Assembly (NCBI RefSeq): GCF_008711175.1
Contig: NZ_VWNF01000006.1
Coordinates: forward strand, 1-56,198
Origin: Nesterenkonia ebinurensis
GTDB lineage: Bacteria; Actinomycetota; Actinomycetes; Actinomycetales; Micrococcaceae
Direction of reading: 5' to 3'
Length of the DNA: 56,198 bases
The notes under the pieces are model-generated. The model did not search any database. It had not been told where the DNA came from and worked only from the letters and a program-made list of their open reading frames with translations. Made by a program: the position numbers and the translations under genes. Shown piece by piece: positions 22,885 through 31,136 of this stretch (position 1 is its first letter; each line of letters begins with the position of its first letter).

Positions 22885-24564
22885 ATGACCCCGGCCGATA
22901 AAACCGCGAACGACTATGAGGGACCACCGACGACGCCGATACCGGTATCTGACACTGATACACGAGCCACGTGGAAGGAATGGGCTGGACTGGCCCTTCT
23001 GGTACTGCCGATGCTGATGGTCGCCTCTGACCTGACCGTGCTGTTCCTGGCGCTGCCCACCCTCAGCGCGGACCTGGACACCAGCGCCTCTCAAGGGATG
23101 TGGATCACTCACATCTACACCTTCGTCATAGGTGCCCTATTGGTGACCGCGGGACGTGTCGGAGACCGTATTGGTCCCCGCCGGCTACTACTGATCGGAG
23201 GGGCTGCTTTCGGAGTACTCTCTGCCGTTGCCGCGTTCTCAGTCAACGCCGAGATGCTTATCATCGCCCGAGCCCTGCTCGGTGTGGCCGGGGCGACATT
23301 GATGCCCTCACTGTTCTCACTGCTCAGGACAATGTTCACCAACGAGACCCAGCGCCGATTTGCCGTGGCGATCATGTTCAGCTCCTTTTCAGTAGGCGGC
23401 GCGCTCGGTCCCCTGATGGGTGGGGCGCTGCTGGAGTTCTTCTGGTGGGGTTCAGTGTTCCTTATCAACGTCCCCTTCATGGCCTCGCTGCTGCTGCTGG
23501 GGCCCTGGCTGCTGCCTGAACGCACTGAGCGCAACACCGGCGGCTTCGATGTGCCCAGCATCGTCCTCTCCATTGTCGGGATCTTCGCCCTTGTCTATGG
23601 ACTGCAGGAACTGGCCACCGGACAGCAGACCGGTGAAGGAACAGTCTGGGTCAACATCAGCATCGCGACTGCGGGCGTATTGGCGCTGTGGTTTTTCATC
23701 CGCCGCCAGCGCCAACTGACTGAACCGCTGTTCGACATGGCCCTGCTGGCCGACCGGCGCGTCGGGCCCTCCCTGGGCGCAGTGCTGGTATTCACCATCG
23801 GTGCTATGGGAATCTACTTCCTGGTCACCCAATACCTCCAGCTGGTGATCGGTCTGACCCCACTGCAGGCCGGCCTGGCGACCCTACCCTTTGTAGCGTT
23901 CAACATTCTCGGAGCCCTGCTCGCGCCAGCTCTCGCCAAAAAGATGCGCCCGGCGGTGGTGGTGGCACTCGGGCTCGGCACCGCCACGGTAGGCGGGATT
24001 TTAGTCGCAGTTACCGCCGGTGCCGACACTGGACTTCCGGCCATCATCGCCGCACTATCAGTCATTGCTATCGGGCAAGGAGGAGGCTTTGCTCTGATCG
24101 TCGATCTGATCATCTCCAGCGCACCGGCGGAAAAGGTCGGATCAGTCAGCGCTGCACAAGAGGTCAGCGCCGAAATGGGGCATGGACTCGGAATCGCGGC
24201 AGGTGGCGCCCTCGGTACGGTGTTCTACCGCGCCTGGCTGGAGACGTCGATACCATCTCAGGTACCCGAGACCGCTGCTGACTCAGCGCTGGCCAGCCTC
24301 CACGGCGGAGTCACCACAGCAGAAAACCTCGGCTCCACCGGACCTGCTCTACTCGAGGTGGTGCACGAAGCGATCGGCACGGGACTGCAGAACTTCGCGA
24401 TCATCGGAGCAGCGTTCATGGGACTCGCCGCACTGCTGATTGCCGTCGTCCTCGTCTTCCGGGACCGTCCCCGTCACCGCGGTCAACACAGCCGCGACGA
24501 TGGCCAGGAAACCACCTCCGTGGAGCACGAACAGGAGACCCTCATCAAGCAGAAGGAGAGATGA
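22885..24564 (+). CDS. MFS DHA2 multidrug transporter (14 segments)
   Basis: A 559-residue protein of the QacA/EmrB type. Segment 1 ends MLMVASDLTVLFLALPTLSADL (the D-x-T-V motif D1). GRVGDRIGPRRLLLIGG is MFS motif A and GGALGPLMGGALLE is motif C, the antiporter signature. About fourteen hydrophobic segments are visible. The start at 22885 lies 52 bases after the RidA stop. It probably exports a compound handled by the neighbouring redox enzymes. Confidence 0.85.
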   Translation: MTPADKTANDYEGPPTTPIPVSDTDTRATWKEWAGLALLVLPMLMVASDLTVLFLALPTLSADLDTSASQGMWITHIYTFVIGALLVTAGRVGDRIGPRRLLLIGGAAFGVLSAVAAFSVNAEMLIIARALLGVAGATLMPSLFSLLRTMFTNETQRRFAVAIMFSSFSVGGALGPLMGGALLEFFWWGSVFLINVPFMASLLLLGPWLLPERTERNTGGFDVPSIVLSIVGIFALVYGLQELATGQQTGEGTVWVNISIATAGVLALWFFIRRQRQLTEPLFDMALLADRRVGPSLGAVLVFTIGAMGIYFLVTQYLQLVIGLTPLQAGLATLPFVAFNILGALLAPALAKKMRPAVVVALGLGTATVGGILVAVTAGADTGLPAIIAALSVIAIGQGGGFALIVDLIISSAPAEKVGSVSAAQEVSAEMGHGLGIAAGGALGTVFYRAWLETSIPSQVPETAADSALASLHGGVTTAENLGSTGPALLEVVHEAIGTGLQNFAIIGAAFMGLAALLIAVVLVFRDRPRHRGQHSRDDGQETTSVEHEQETLIKQKER

Positions 24565-24585
24565 ACATGCCGGACAACGACAATT

Positions 24586-25470
24586 GTGGATCTCAGTCTC
24601 GAAGGGTCCGTAGCCGTACTCGGTACTGGCGCGATGGGAAGCGCCATCGCCAAGGCGGTACTCGCCGCAGGGCGGCCGACAACGGTCTGGAACCGCACAT
24701 CCGGACGCGCACAAGCACTAGGCGCCCATGGGGCGATCATCGCTGACTCACCTAGCCAGGCAGTCAAGAGTGCCGATGTGGTAGTGGTCTGCGTACTGGA
24801 TCACACCGCTGTCATGGAAGTCCTCAGCTCCCTGGGGTCGGCTATAAATGGCAGGCAACTGGTGAATTTCACCAGCAGTAACCCCGCCCAGGCGCGTGAA
24901 GCAGCCCGCTGGGCCGAAGCACAGCATGCTCAGTATCTCGATGCCAGCATCATGGCCGGCCCTGAAAACATCGGAAGCGAAGAGGCCATGCTGTTCTACA
25001 GCGGATCAGAGACCACCTACCAGGAACACAAACGATTACTGCAGAGCCTCGGCGGTGTCTCGAAGTTCTACGGACCCGACCCAGGATCTGCGGCCGCGTA
25101 CTTCACCGCACTGGTGACCCTAGGATACGAGACCTGGGATTCCTACCTTCGCAACCTTGCCTACGTCGAAGCCGAAGGAGGAGACCTCAGTGATTTCTCT
25201 CCGCTCGCGGTGGACTCTGTGGTCTCCTCCGGCCCACTACTGAAAGCCATGGTGCAAGCGGCGCAGACTGGCGTCCATCCACTGGAGATGGGGCCACTAC
25301 GAACCCATGCCGCGCTGATGGGCGACGTGATCGACAGTCGCGAGCAGGCCGGTGTCGGCGCCGCACCGTTACGCCAGCTCAAGGCCTGGATCGATCAAAG
25401 CGTTCACAAGGGGCATGTCAACGACGGCTTCTCGCGCCTGATCGATGAGATCCGGCTGACACGTCACTAA
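24586..25470 (+). CDS. imine reductase / beta-hydroxyacid dehydrogenase-like protein
   Basis: A 294-residue protein: VAVLGTGAMGSAIAKAVLAAGRPTTVWNRT is the NADPH Rossmann fingerprint, with Asn-Arg favouring NADPH. The C-terminal half resembles imine reductases (helical dimer domain, EMGPLRTHAALM), not classical 6-phosphogluconate dehydrogenases. The frame opens with GTG at 24586 and no ribosome site. A strong AAGGAGAG site instead serves ATGs at 24561/24567, which are in another frame. The native start was probably there and lost by a one-base indel. Confidence 0.7.
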   Translation: MDLSLEGSVAVLGTGAMGSAIAKAVLAAGRPTTVWNRTSGRAQALGAHGAIIADSPSQAVKSADVVVVCVLDHTAVMEVLSSLGSAINGRQLVNFTSSNPAQAREAARWAEAQHAQYLDASIMAGPENIGSEEAMLFYSGSETTYQEHKRLLQSLGGVSKFYGPDPGSAAAYFTALVTLGYETWDSYLRNLAYVEAEGGDLSDFSPLAVDSVVSSGPLLKAMVQAAQTGVHPLEMGPLRTHAALMGDVIDSREQAGVGAAPLRQLKAWIDQSVHKGHVNDGFSRLIDEIRLTRH

Positions 25471-25775
25471 AACACCAACCATGCCAGAGAAATCCCCCTG
25501 TCACGCTCACCCGCGTCACGAAACACTGCCCGGTTGCCCACTGGAATCGTCGTCGTTCTGTACGGTCTCTCTTGGCGGGGCCTTGCGCTACCGCGCCATT
25601 CCCAGGGGCAGAACCTGATGCACCGCTATCTTGGAAGACTCTCAGGAATATTCAGTGGTTCTGCGATGGGACCCCGTTGGGGCAGCTCCTGGTGACCATT
25701 GGTAAGAGGACGTCCGCGCGTTCGGTCCGGTCGAGACGCTCGGAAGCGAGGCGGTTGTCTAGAGAAAATGTGAAC
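25471..25775. other. intergenic stretch before the RDD gene
   Basis: About 305 bases between the imine-reductase-like gene and the RDD gene. A frame open into the RDD gene exists but has poor codon character and no ribosome site. I see no dyad or known motif. Confidence 0.4.
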
Positions 25776-26327
25776 ATGAAGTTCAACCAGCTGGCGGCGC
25801 GTCGGCTCGCTGCCTACGCGCTGGATGTGGCTGGATACCTTGGGATTGCGGCCGCCACAGCGCCGGTCGGTGCGTTGTCCACGAGTGCTGGTTGGGACAA
25901 GTCCCAGGCGTTCGTGATCTCCGTAAGCGTTGTCCCAGTGATCATCGCCACAGGCGTGGCTGCACGTGCGGAGGTACGTGGCGCGACCTGGGGGAAACGA
26001 CGGCTCGGCCTGCGAGTGGAGCGATCTGATGGTCAGCCTCTTTCGCTTGCTAGGGCTATCAGTAGGAACGTTCTGAAGATCGCCGTGCCTTGGCAGTTGG
26101 GACACATCGTCGCTATTGGTACCGTGTATGGCGGCTTTGAGAGTTCAGACCGACGCCTGATTGCAGTTTCGTTACTCACCTACGGTGTGATCGGCATCGG
26201 CTTCTGGGGCTTGCTGCGCCGCTCTGGGATCGCCATGCACGACATGGCCGTGAACTCTCGCGTGTACTGTCGTCCAATCTGCACCAGGGTGGACCAAGCT
26301 GAACTGCGGTGTCGGGGGGGGGTGTAG
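25776..26327 (+). CDS. RDD-family membrane protein
   Basis: A 183-residue protein starting MKFNQLAARRLAAYALDVAGYLGI, which carries the R-x4-x-x-x-D pattern of the RDD family. ATWGKRRLGLRVERSDG and LARAISRNVLK are the typical loop between segments 2 and 3. About four hydrophobic segments are present. Function is unknown, although some members move Na+/H+. The 3' end holds a run of nine G (26314-26322) five codons from the stop, so the C-terminus is prone to length change. Confidence 0.75.
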   Translation: MKFNQLAARRLAAYALDVAGYLGIAAATAPVGALSTSAGWDKSQAFVISVSVVPVIIATGVAARAEVRGATWGKRRLGLRVERSDGQPLSLARAISRNVLKIAVPWQLGHIVAIGTVYGGFESSDRRLIAVSLLTYGVIGIGFWGLLRRSGIAMHDMAVNSRVYCRPICTRVDQAELRCRGGV

Positions 26328-26363
26328 GGCTTACTGACCATTCCGATGTGGTTGGTGGCAGCC

Positions 26364-26816
26364 TCACCAGTAGTCACGCATCAACTCGGTCGACCATTCG
26401 GGCTGCTGAACAACGCCACGAGGGCCAAACTCGGCCATCCAGGGTTTAACATCGAGCACGGGTGTGCTGTCAATGGCATCGAGCCCGTCGACTCGAAGAA
26501 TCTTGCCTTCGATTCCAATGATCCGGCAGACACTGATACCGAGACGATTGGGACGGTTCTTCCCGCGTTGCGCGAAGATCCCGACTGCTCGCCAGTCCTC
26601 GTTGCCGCGAGGGTGGCGCGCACCGTGCTCAATTTTCTCGTCAGGGACTCGATGAAAGTAGTAGACGATCTCGACGTGGCTGAAGGTGTCCAATCCGACA
26701 AGGGCATCGGACGCGAAGTCCTCAGTTAGTGCTATTGAAGCGGTCTCGGAGTCCCAGTGATCATCACGTGCCTCAGCCCGAGTACTTGTGACGTACCCGA
26801 TGGGCGAAAGCAGCAC
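26364..26816 (-). CDS. trmO: TrmO-like tRNA methyltransferase (TsaA/YaeB family)
   Basis: A 150-residue single beta-barrel protein: SPIGYVTSTR, FSHVEIVYYFHRV, HGARHPRGNEDWRAVGIFAQRGKNRPNRLGIS and VDGLDAIDSTPVLDVKPW match the TsaA/TrmO fold, which N6-methylates t6A37 in tRNA using S-adenosylmethionine. I choose the GTG at 26816, which lies six bases after GGAGG; this site sits within the end of the upstream XRE gene. Length is near that of single-domain members. Confidence 0.75.
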   Translation of the reverse strand: MLLSPIGYVTSTRAEARDDHWDSETASIALTEDFASDALVGLDTFSHVEIVYYFHRVPDEKIEHGARHPRGNEDWRAVGIFAQRGKNRPNRLGISVCRIIGIEGKILRVDGLDAIDSTPVLDVKPWMAEFGPRGVVQQPEWSTELMRDYW

Positions 26817-26817
26817 C

Positions 26818-27669
26818 TCAGCCTCCGACAATTCGTAGGGTCGGCTGGGGGACAGCTGTGAGTTGGGTGAGGAGGGATGAGGTGTGCTCGTCAGCGGGGA
26901 GCTGCACCAGCAGGCGCTGGTCGTCACTATCAGGAAGTTCAAGCACCTCGTAGGCAAGGCTCAGTTCACCGGCCTGTGGGTGGATGACCCGTTCATGACC
27001 GTTGCGCGGCGGCACCACCGGGGGTCCGTTCCACCGATCGTTGAATCCCGGACCAGCTGTGACTGAGAGTTCTTCAGCGAGTTCTGCCACGTACGGGTCA
27101 GGGCGAGACAAACCCTCACGAAGTTCGGCGCTCCATCGGTCTGCCACGGTGTCCCAGTCCGGGTAGACAGTTCTGGCTCGACTGTCATTGAAGACGAACC
27201 GGGGGATGCTCGGCAACGTCGAATCGAGCATGCCCGTCGGCCCGGAGATGGACTCATAGCCGGTGGTCCAGGCCAGAATTTCACCAGCCCGGTTCAGCAC
27301 CGCGGCGGGGGTCGCTTCGAACTGCTCGAGCAGCAGCTGAATGGTCGGGCGGATCTGCCGGGCAGGTGGGTGCGCCACAGGGCAGTCCCGGTTACCAGCG
27401 GCTTTGGCTGCCCGGTGCAGCAGCTGCGCCTCAACTGGCGAGAGCTGCAAAGCAGTCACTAGAGCATGAAGCACCGGTGGTGAGGGATTTCGGTCACGCC
27501 CCTGTTCGAGACGGCTGAGATACTCCACGCTCAGGCCCGCCAGGGTAGCCAGTTCAGATCGGCGCAGCCCCGGGGTCCGGCGTCGAGTGCCCGGGACCAG
27601 CCCTACCTGCTCGGGAGTGATGGCCTCGCGACGGCTGCGTAGGAAGCATCCCAGTTCGTTATCAGGCAT
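26818..27669 (-). CDS. XRE-family regulator with MmyB-like ligand domain
   Basis: A 283-residue protein starting at 27669 (MPDNELGCFLRSRREAITPEQVGL). RTPGLRRSELATLAGLSVEYLSRLEQGRDRNPS is the classic helix-turn-helix of this actinobacterial family, followed by the ~180-residue MmyB-like domain that can bind a fatty acid or other small molecule. It is divergent from YceI (27834) and probably represses it. The trmO start lies at its stop. Confidence 0.85.
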   Translation of the reverse strand: MPDNELGCFLRSRREAITPEQVGLVPGTRRRTPGLRRSELATLAGLSVEYLSRLEQGRDRNPSPPVLHALVTALQLSPVEAQLLHRAAKAAGNRDCPVAHPPARQIRPTIQLLLEQFEATPAAVLNRAGEILAWTTGYESISGPTGMLDSTLPSIPRFVFNDSRARTVYPDWDTVADRWSAELREGLSRPDPYVAELAEELSVTAGPGFNDRWNGPPVVPPRNGHERVIHPQAGELSLAYEVLELPDSDDQRLLVQLPADEHTSSLLTQLTAVPQPTLRIVGG

Positions 27670-27833
27670 GTATCGCAGTCTACCGAGGCTTCTTATGCGG
27701 TACATCCGCGAGGGTAGCCCTGTGACTACTAGTCTCAGCGTGGTCTGGTTGCCCGGTGGTGTCGCCACCATGCTGGTTCTGTCCACATGGTGTGCCACCG
27801 TCTCAGTGGCTGAACGTCCCTCAGGAGGATTCT

Positions 27834-28397
27834 ATGACCAGCAAGACCGTCACCAAGTTGCCGCTTGCACCAGGTAAGTGGGAGCTCGACCCGTCCCACT
27901 CAAACATTGGCTTCGCGATCCGTCACCTCGGAGTATCCAAGGTCCGTGGTCGGTTTGCCCAACTAGAGGGCAGCCTGCAGATTGCTGAGAACAGCGGTGA
28001 TCACTCCGTCGCCGCAACTGTCGGTCTAGGATCGATCGACACCGGCAATGCCGACCGCGACACCCATATCCGCGGCGCTGACTTCCTCAACGTCGAGAAA
28101 CGTCCCACGATGACGTTTCGTTCGACCCGCGTGCGTATCACCAATGACGACGGCGAGCAGGGACAGCTCGACGGTGAGCTGACCATCGGCGGAGTCACCC
28201 AGCCGATCACATTCGATGTCGAGTTCGGCGGAGTCCAGACCAGCGTGGTCGATGGACTTCCGCATGCCGGATTCGAGGCCACAGGTCAGCTGCGCCGTCG
28301 CGATTTCGGGCTTCATTTCGGTGCCGGTGAGGCCGTTCTCGGCGACCGGATCGCCATCGAACTCGACGTCCAGTTCATTGAGCCCCAGCACACATGA
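27834..28397 (+). CDS. YceI-family protein
   Basis: A 187-residue protein. WELDPSHSNIGFAIRHLGVSKVRGRFAQLEG, DFLNVEKRPTMTFRST and LTIGGVTQPITFDVEF are the YceI lipocalin-like barrel, which binds isoprenoid-like ligands. No signal peptide is visible, so it is cytosolic here. It starts nine bases after AGGAGG and overlaps the next gene by four bases (ATGA). Confidence 0.9.
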   Translation: MTSKTVTKLPLAPGKWELDPSHSNIGFAIRHLGVSKVRGRFAQLEGSLQIAENSGDHSVAATVGLGSIDTGNADRDTHIRGADFLNVEKRPTMTFRSTRVRITNDDGEQGQLDGELTIGGVTQPITFDVEFGGVQTSVVDGLPHAGFEATGQLRRRDFGLHFGAGEAVLGDRIAIELDVQFIEPQHT

Positions 28398-29497
28398 GCG
28401 AGAGGATCCCTGCAGTGTCTGAGTCCCCCGTCCAGCTCGGAGTGCAGAGCTTCGCCGGTGTATCGATGGAACCGGATGGCTCCCGGCCTTCAGACAGCGA
28501 GGTGCTCCGGCGCGTCGTCGAACACGGGGCGCTCGCAGAACAACTGGAGATCGACGCCTACGGCCTCGGCGAGCATCACCGTGATGATTTCGTCTCTTCG
28601 TCGCCGGAAGTCGCACTGGCCGCGATTGCCGGACGTACTGAACGCATCACACTCAGTTCGGCGGTGACCGTGCTCACCACCGACGGTCCCTTGCGCGCCT
28701 ATCAGCGGTGGGCCACTCTTGATGGAATTTCCTCTGGGCGTGCCGAGCCGATTCTTGGGCGCGGTTCATTCACCGAGTCCTTCCCGCTTTTCGGCTTCGA
28801 CGTAGCTGACTACGAGACTCTTTTCGAGGCACGCCTCAACCTATGGGCGCAGCTGCGAGAGGAGGGGCCCATACACTGGCAGGGAAGTACGCGCCCCGCA
28901 TTGGAGGGCCAGGCGGTGTATCCGCGCAGTGAGACTACCGATGGCATCCGGACCTAGGTCGGGGTGGGCGGTAGCCCGCAATCAATCCTTCGCGCCGCTC
29001 GCTATGGGTTCAACCTCATGCTCGCCAACCTCGGAATGTCAATGTCGCGACTAACGGCATCGACTGAGCTTTTCCGACGAGGGGCCGACCAGTACGGGAT
29101 GCCGCGGCCTCGGGTGGGGCTGGCCATGAACGGATACATTGACGACACCGACCAGGGTGCCCGTGACGCTGTGTGGCCGTATCACCGGGCCATGTTTTCC
29201 AGAATCGGCCGGGAGCGTGGCTGGCTACCCCAGTCGAAAGAGAATTTCGAAGCGGCCATTGACTCTGGGGCGAACTTAGTGGGATCGCCTGAGACTGCCG
29301 CTAACCAGCTGACTGAACTGATTCTGACTTTGGGCTTGGATCGGGTCGACATCAACTACGACGTCGGCCCCCTGCCGCATGACATGAAGACCCGTTCCCT
29401 GGAACTGTTCGGTAGAGAGGTCTACCCGCGCGTGCGCGAACAGCTCGCAGGCCGGGGCGATCGCACAGTTCATGAATACAAGCAACTCCAGCCCTAA
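28394..29497 (+). pseudogene. LLM-class flavin-dependent oxidoreductase with in-frame amber
   Basis: A luciferase-like monooxygenase of about 367 codons. LGVQSFAG, DAYGLGEHHRDDF, RGSFTESFPLFGF and GGSPQSILRAARYG are family signatures of the FMN-binding TIM barrel. At 28955-28957 a TAG replaces what is normally Trp in the segment IRTW-VGVGGSPQS; the frame continues intact to 29497. The change is one base (TGG to TAG) in an otherwise clean gene. It overlaps YceI by four bases, so the two form an operon. Confidence 0.8.
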
Positions 29498-29559
29498 AGT
29501 TGAGTAGACACAAGGAGTGCGTGCACATCCAAACCTACGCTACTGCGCTCAGTAAGCAT
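29494..29559 (-). pseudogene. IS110-family transposase N-terminal scrap
   Basis: From the ATG at 29559 the minus strand reads MLTERSSVGLDVHALLV and stops. SVGLDVHA is the start of the DEDD catalytic domain of IS110 transposases. The rest is deleted; the break lies near 29515, next to the decayed monooxygenase gene. Confidence 0.5.
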
Positions 29560-29724
29560 CGGAGCCTGGCACAAATGTCGGCGCGACCGGGCAAGGGACT
29601 TCTTGCCGGTAACCCACGAGCGAGGCCCAGACCCCGCGGCCCATCATGGGCAGATGAGCTATCACATACCGTCTAAACCAGCTGAGCACTGTCCCGACAC
29701 TCACGTGCCTGACGGTCAGACAGA

Positions 29725-29991
29725 TTGGCGACAGCGACGACCTCGCTATTCCGCGTGGCTGGGCTGGTGTCGTCCGTCAGCGTACACTTCGCCTTTGCAT
29801 ATCCATATGCCCGAGGTCAAGGCATCGGAGCAGAGATCACGGCCACCGCATTCCGCGGCGGGGCCTCCTCGGAGACTAAAACTGTCATTTTGAACTCATC
29901 CGAAGTGGGCTACCTGCTCTACCGGCATTCCGTTTCCAAGAAGAATGCACTTTTTTATGTGCATCTGGCAGCCGCCCGGCTACACTGCTGA
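29725..29991 (+). pseudogene. probable GNAT acetyltransferase remnant
   Basis: The frame contains ARGQGIGAEITATAF, like the acetyl-CoA motif A (R/Q-x-x-G-x-G), and VILNSSEVGYLLYRH, like the usual C-terminal SSE-x-G-x-x-LY-x-x-x-GF motif. The start and flanks have poor character, so this is a decayed copy at best. Confidence 0.35.
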
Positions 29992-29999
29992 GCGCATGA

Positions 30000-30103
30000 C
30001 CGCAGTGTGAGGCCTTTAGGGGCCGCTCTACGTCCAAGGCCCTCCAAAAACGGGCGGCTGCACTATTGTTGGCATCGACCATCTGGCGGTATGGCCTGGT
30101 CAC
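30000..30103 (-). pseudogene. second GNAT C-terminal scrap
   Basis: MVDANNSAAARFWRALDVERPL on the minus strand resembles the GNAT C-terminal N-x-A-A-x-R-F-W/Y-x-x-L-G-F motif. Only the scrap is present. The 29.5-30.2 kb stretch holds no intact gene. Confidence 0.3.
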
Positions 30104-30233
30104 CGGAGGTCGGGAGATGACTAACTGACCGACAAAAACCCCTGACTACCCGTTTTGGTGGGAGCGCGGCGAACAGTGATGCAGGGAATCAGATGACCGC
30201 GTTGGCGGCCTATCGATCACCCACATTTCCAGA

Positions 30234-30995
30234 TTACTCGAGTTCGGGGTCGCGGTCTGGTGCCTGGTTATCGATGAACTGCTCTAGACCGTCCAGGAGG
30301 CGTTCGAGCCCGAAATCGAAAATCTTCTGCCAGTTTGCGCCGAAGGCGCTGTCGGACAGTACTGCCAGTGTCGGGTAGTTGCCGGTTGCCACGGCGGTAT
30401 CGAGAATGGGGGTCATATAGTCCCAGTGCTGCTGATCGCTGATCTCAGAATCCTTGGAAGCATCCTGGCTGAGCACATAACTCCGAGCCAGACCAGTGAC
30501 GTAGCCGTCGACGACGTTGTGGATCATGACGCGTTCGACGTCCTTTAGACCAAGGCCGTCGAGTGCAGCGAGGGCGGCGTCGAAGTCGGCGACCATGTGC
30601 GGGCCGGGGACCGGACGGGACCAGTTGACTTGGAGCAGCCAGGGGTGGGCGAGGTAACGTCGCCAAGTTTGCCGCGCATGGGCTTCGGTGACCTCACGCC
30701 ATGTGCACCCTGAAGCATCGGTGGGCGCATGGACGTGATCGAGCATCAGGTTGAGTAGTTCGGTCTTACTTGGCACATAGCGATACAACGACATGGCGCC
30801 CGCGCCGAGCTCATCGGCCACGCGGCGCATACTCAGTGCCTCGATACCCTCGTTGTCAGCGATAGCGATCGCTGCAGCTACGATTCCCTCGATAGTGAGG
30901 GTCCGCTTGGGGCCTGGCTTTGGAAGCTGACCAACCCGCCATAGCAGACCCAAGCTGAACCGTAAACGATCTGCTGATTCATCCCCAAGTGTCAT
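30234..30995 (-). CDS. TetR-family regulator (TetR_C type)
   Basis: A 253-residue protein. LTIEGIVAAAIAIADNEGIEALSMRRVADELGAGAMSLYRYVPSKTELLNLMLD is the helix-turn-helix domain in the form used by the TetR_C subgroup, and WRRYLAHPWLLQV is typical of its ligand domain. The last residues are acidic. It is 140 bases downstream of the MFS gene at 31137 in the same direction and may regulate that operon, though no dyad shared by both is evident. Confidence 0.85.
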   Translation of the reverse strand: MTLGDESADRLRFSLGLLWRVGQLPKPGPKRTLTIEGIVAAAIAIADNEGIEALSMRRVADELGAGAMSLYRYVPSKTELLNLMLDHVHAPTDASGCTWREVTEAHARQTWRRYLAHPWLLQVNWSRPVPGPHMVADFDAALAALDGLGLKDVERVMIHNVVDGYVTGLARSYVLSQDASKDSEISDQQHWDYMTPILDTAVATGNYPTLAVLSDSAFGANWQKIFDFGLERLLDGLEQFIDNQAPDRDPELE

Positions 30996-31136
30996 TCTCT
31001 ACTCTTCATCATTGGCTGGCATTACATCTACATACGCTGTACTCCGTCTATTCAAAGCACCTGATTGAACACAACTCTTTCGGCAGGACTTGAGAGGACC
31101 CTTCTGGTAAGCGGCACGATGGTCACAGTAGAGCCA

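Noticed and set aside
4816-28957. TAG reassigned as a sense codon in this genome
   Set aside because: Several intact genes here end in TAG (for example at 12607-12609, 48497-48499 and 54794-54796), so TAG is a normal stop; the two in-frame ambers are better seen as mutations or suppressible sites.
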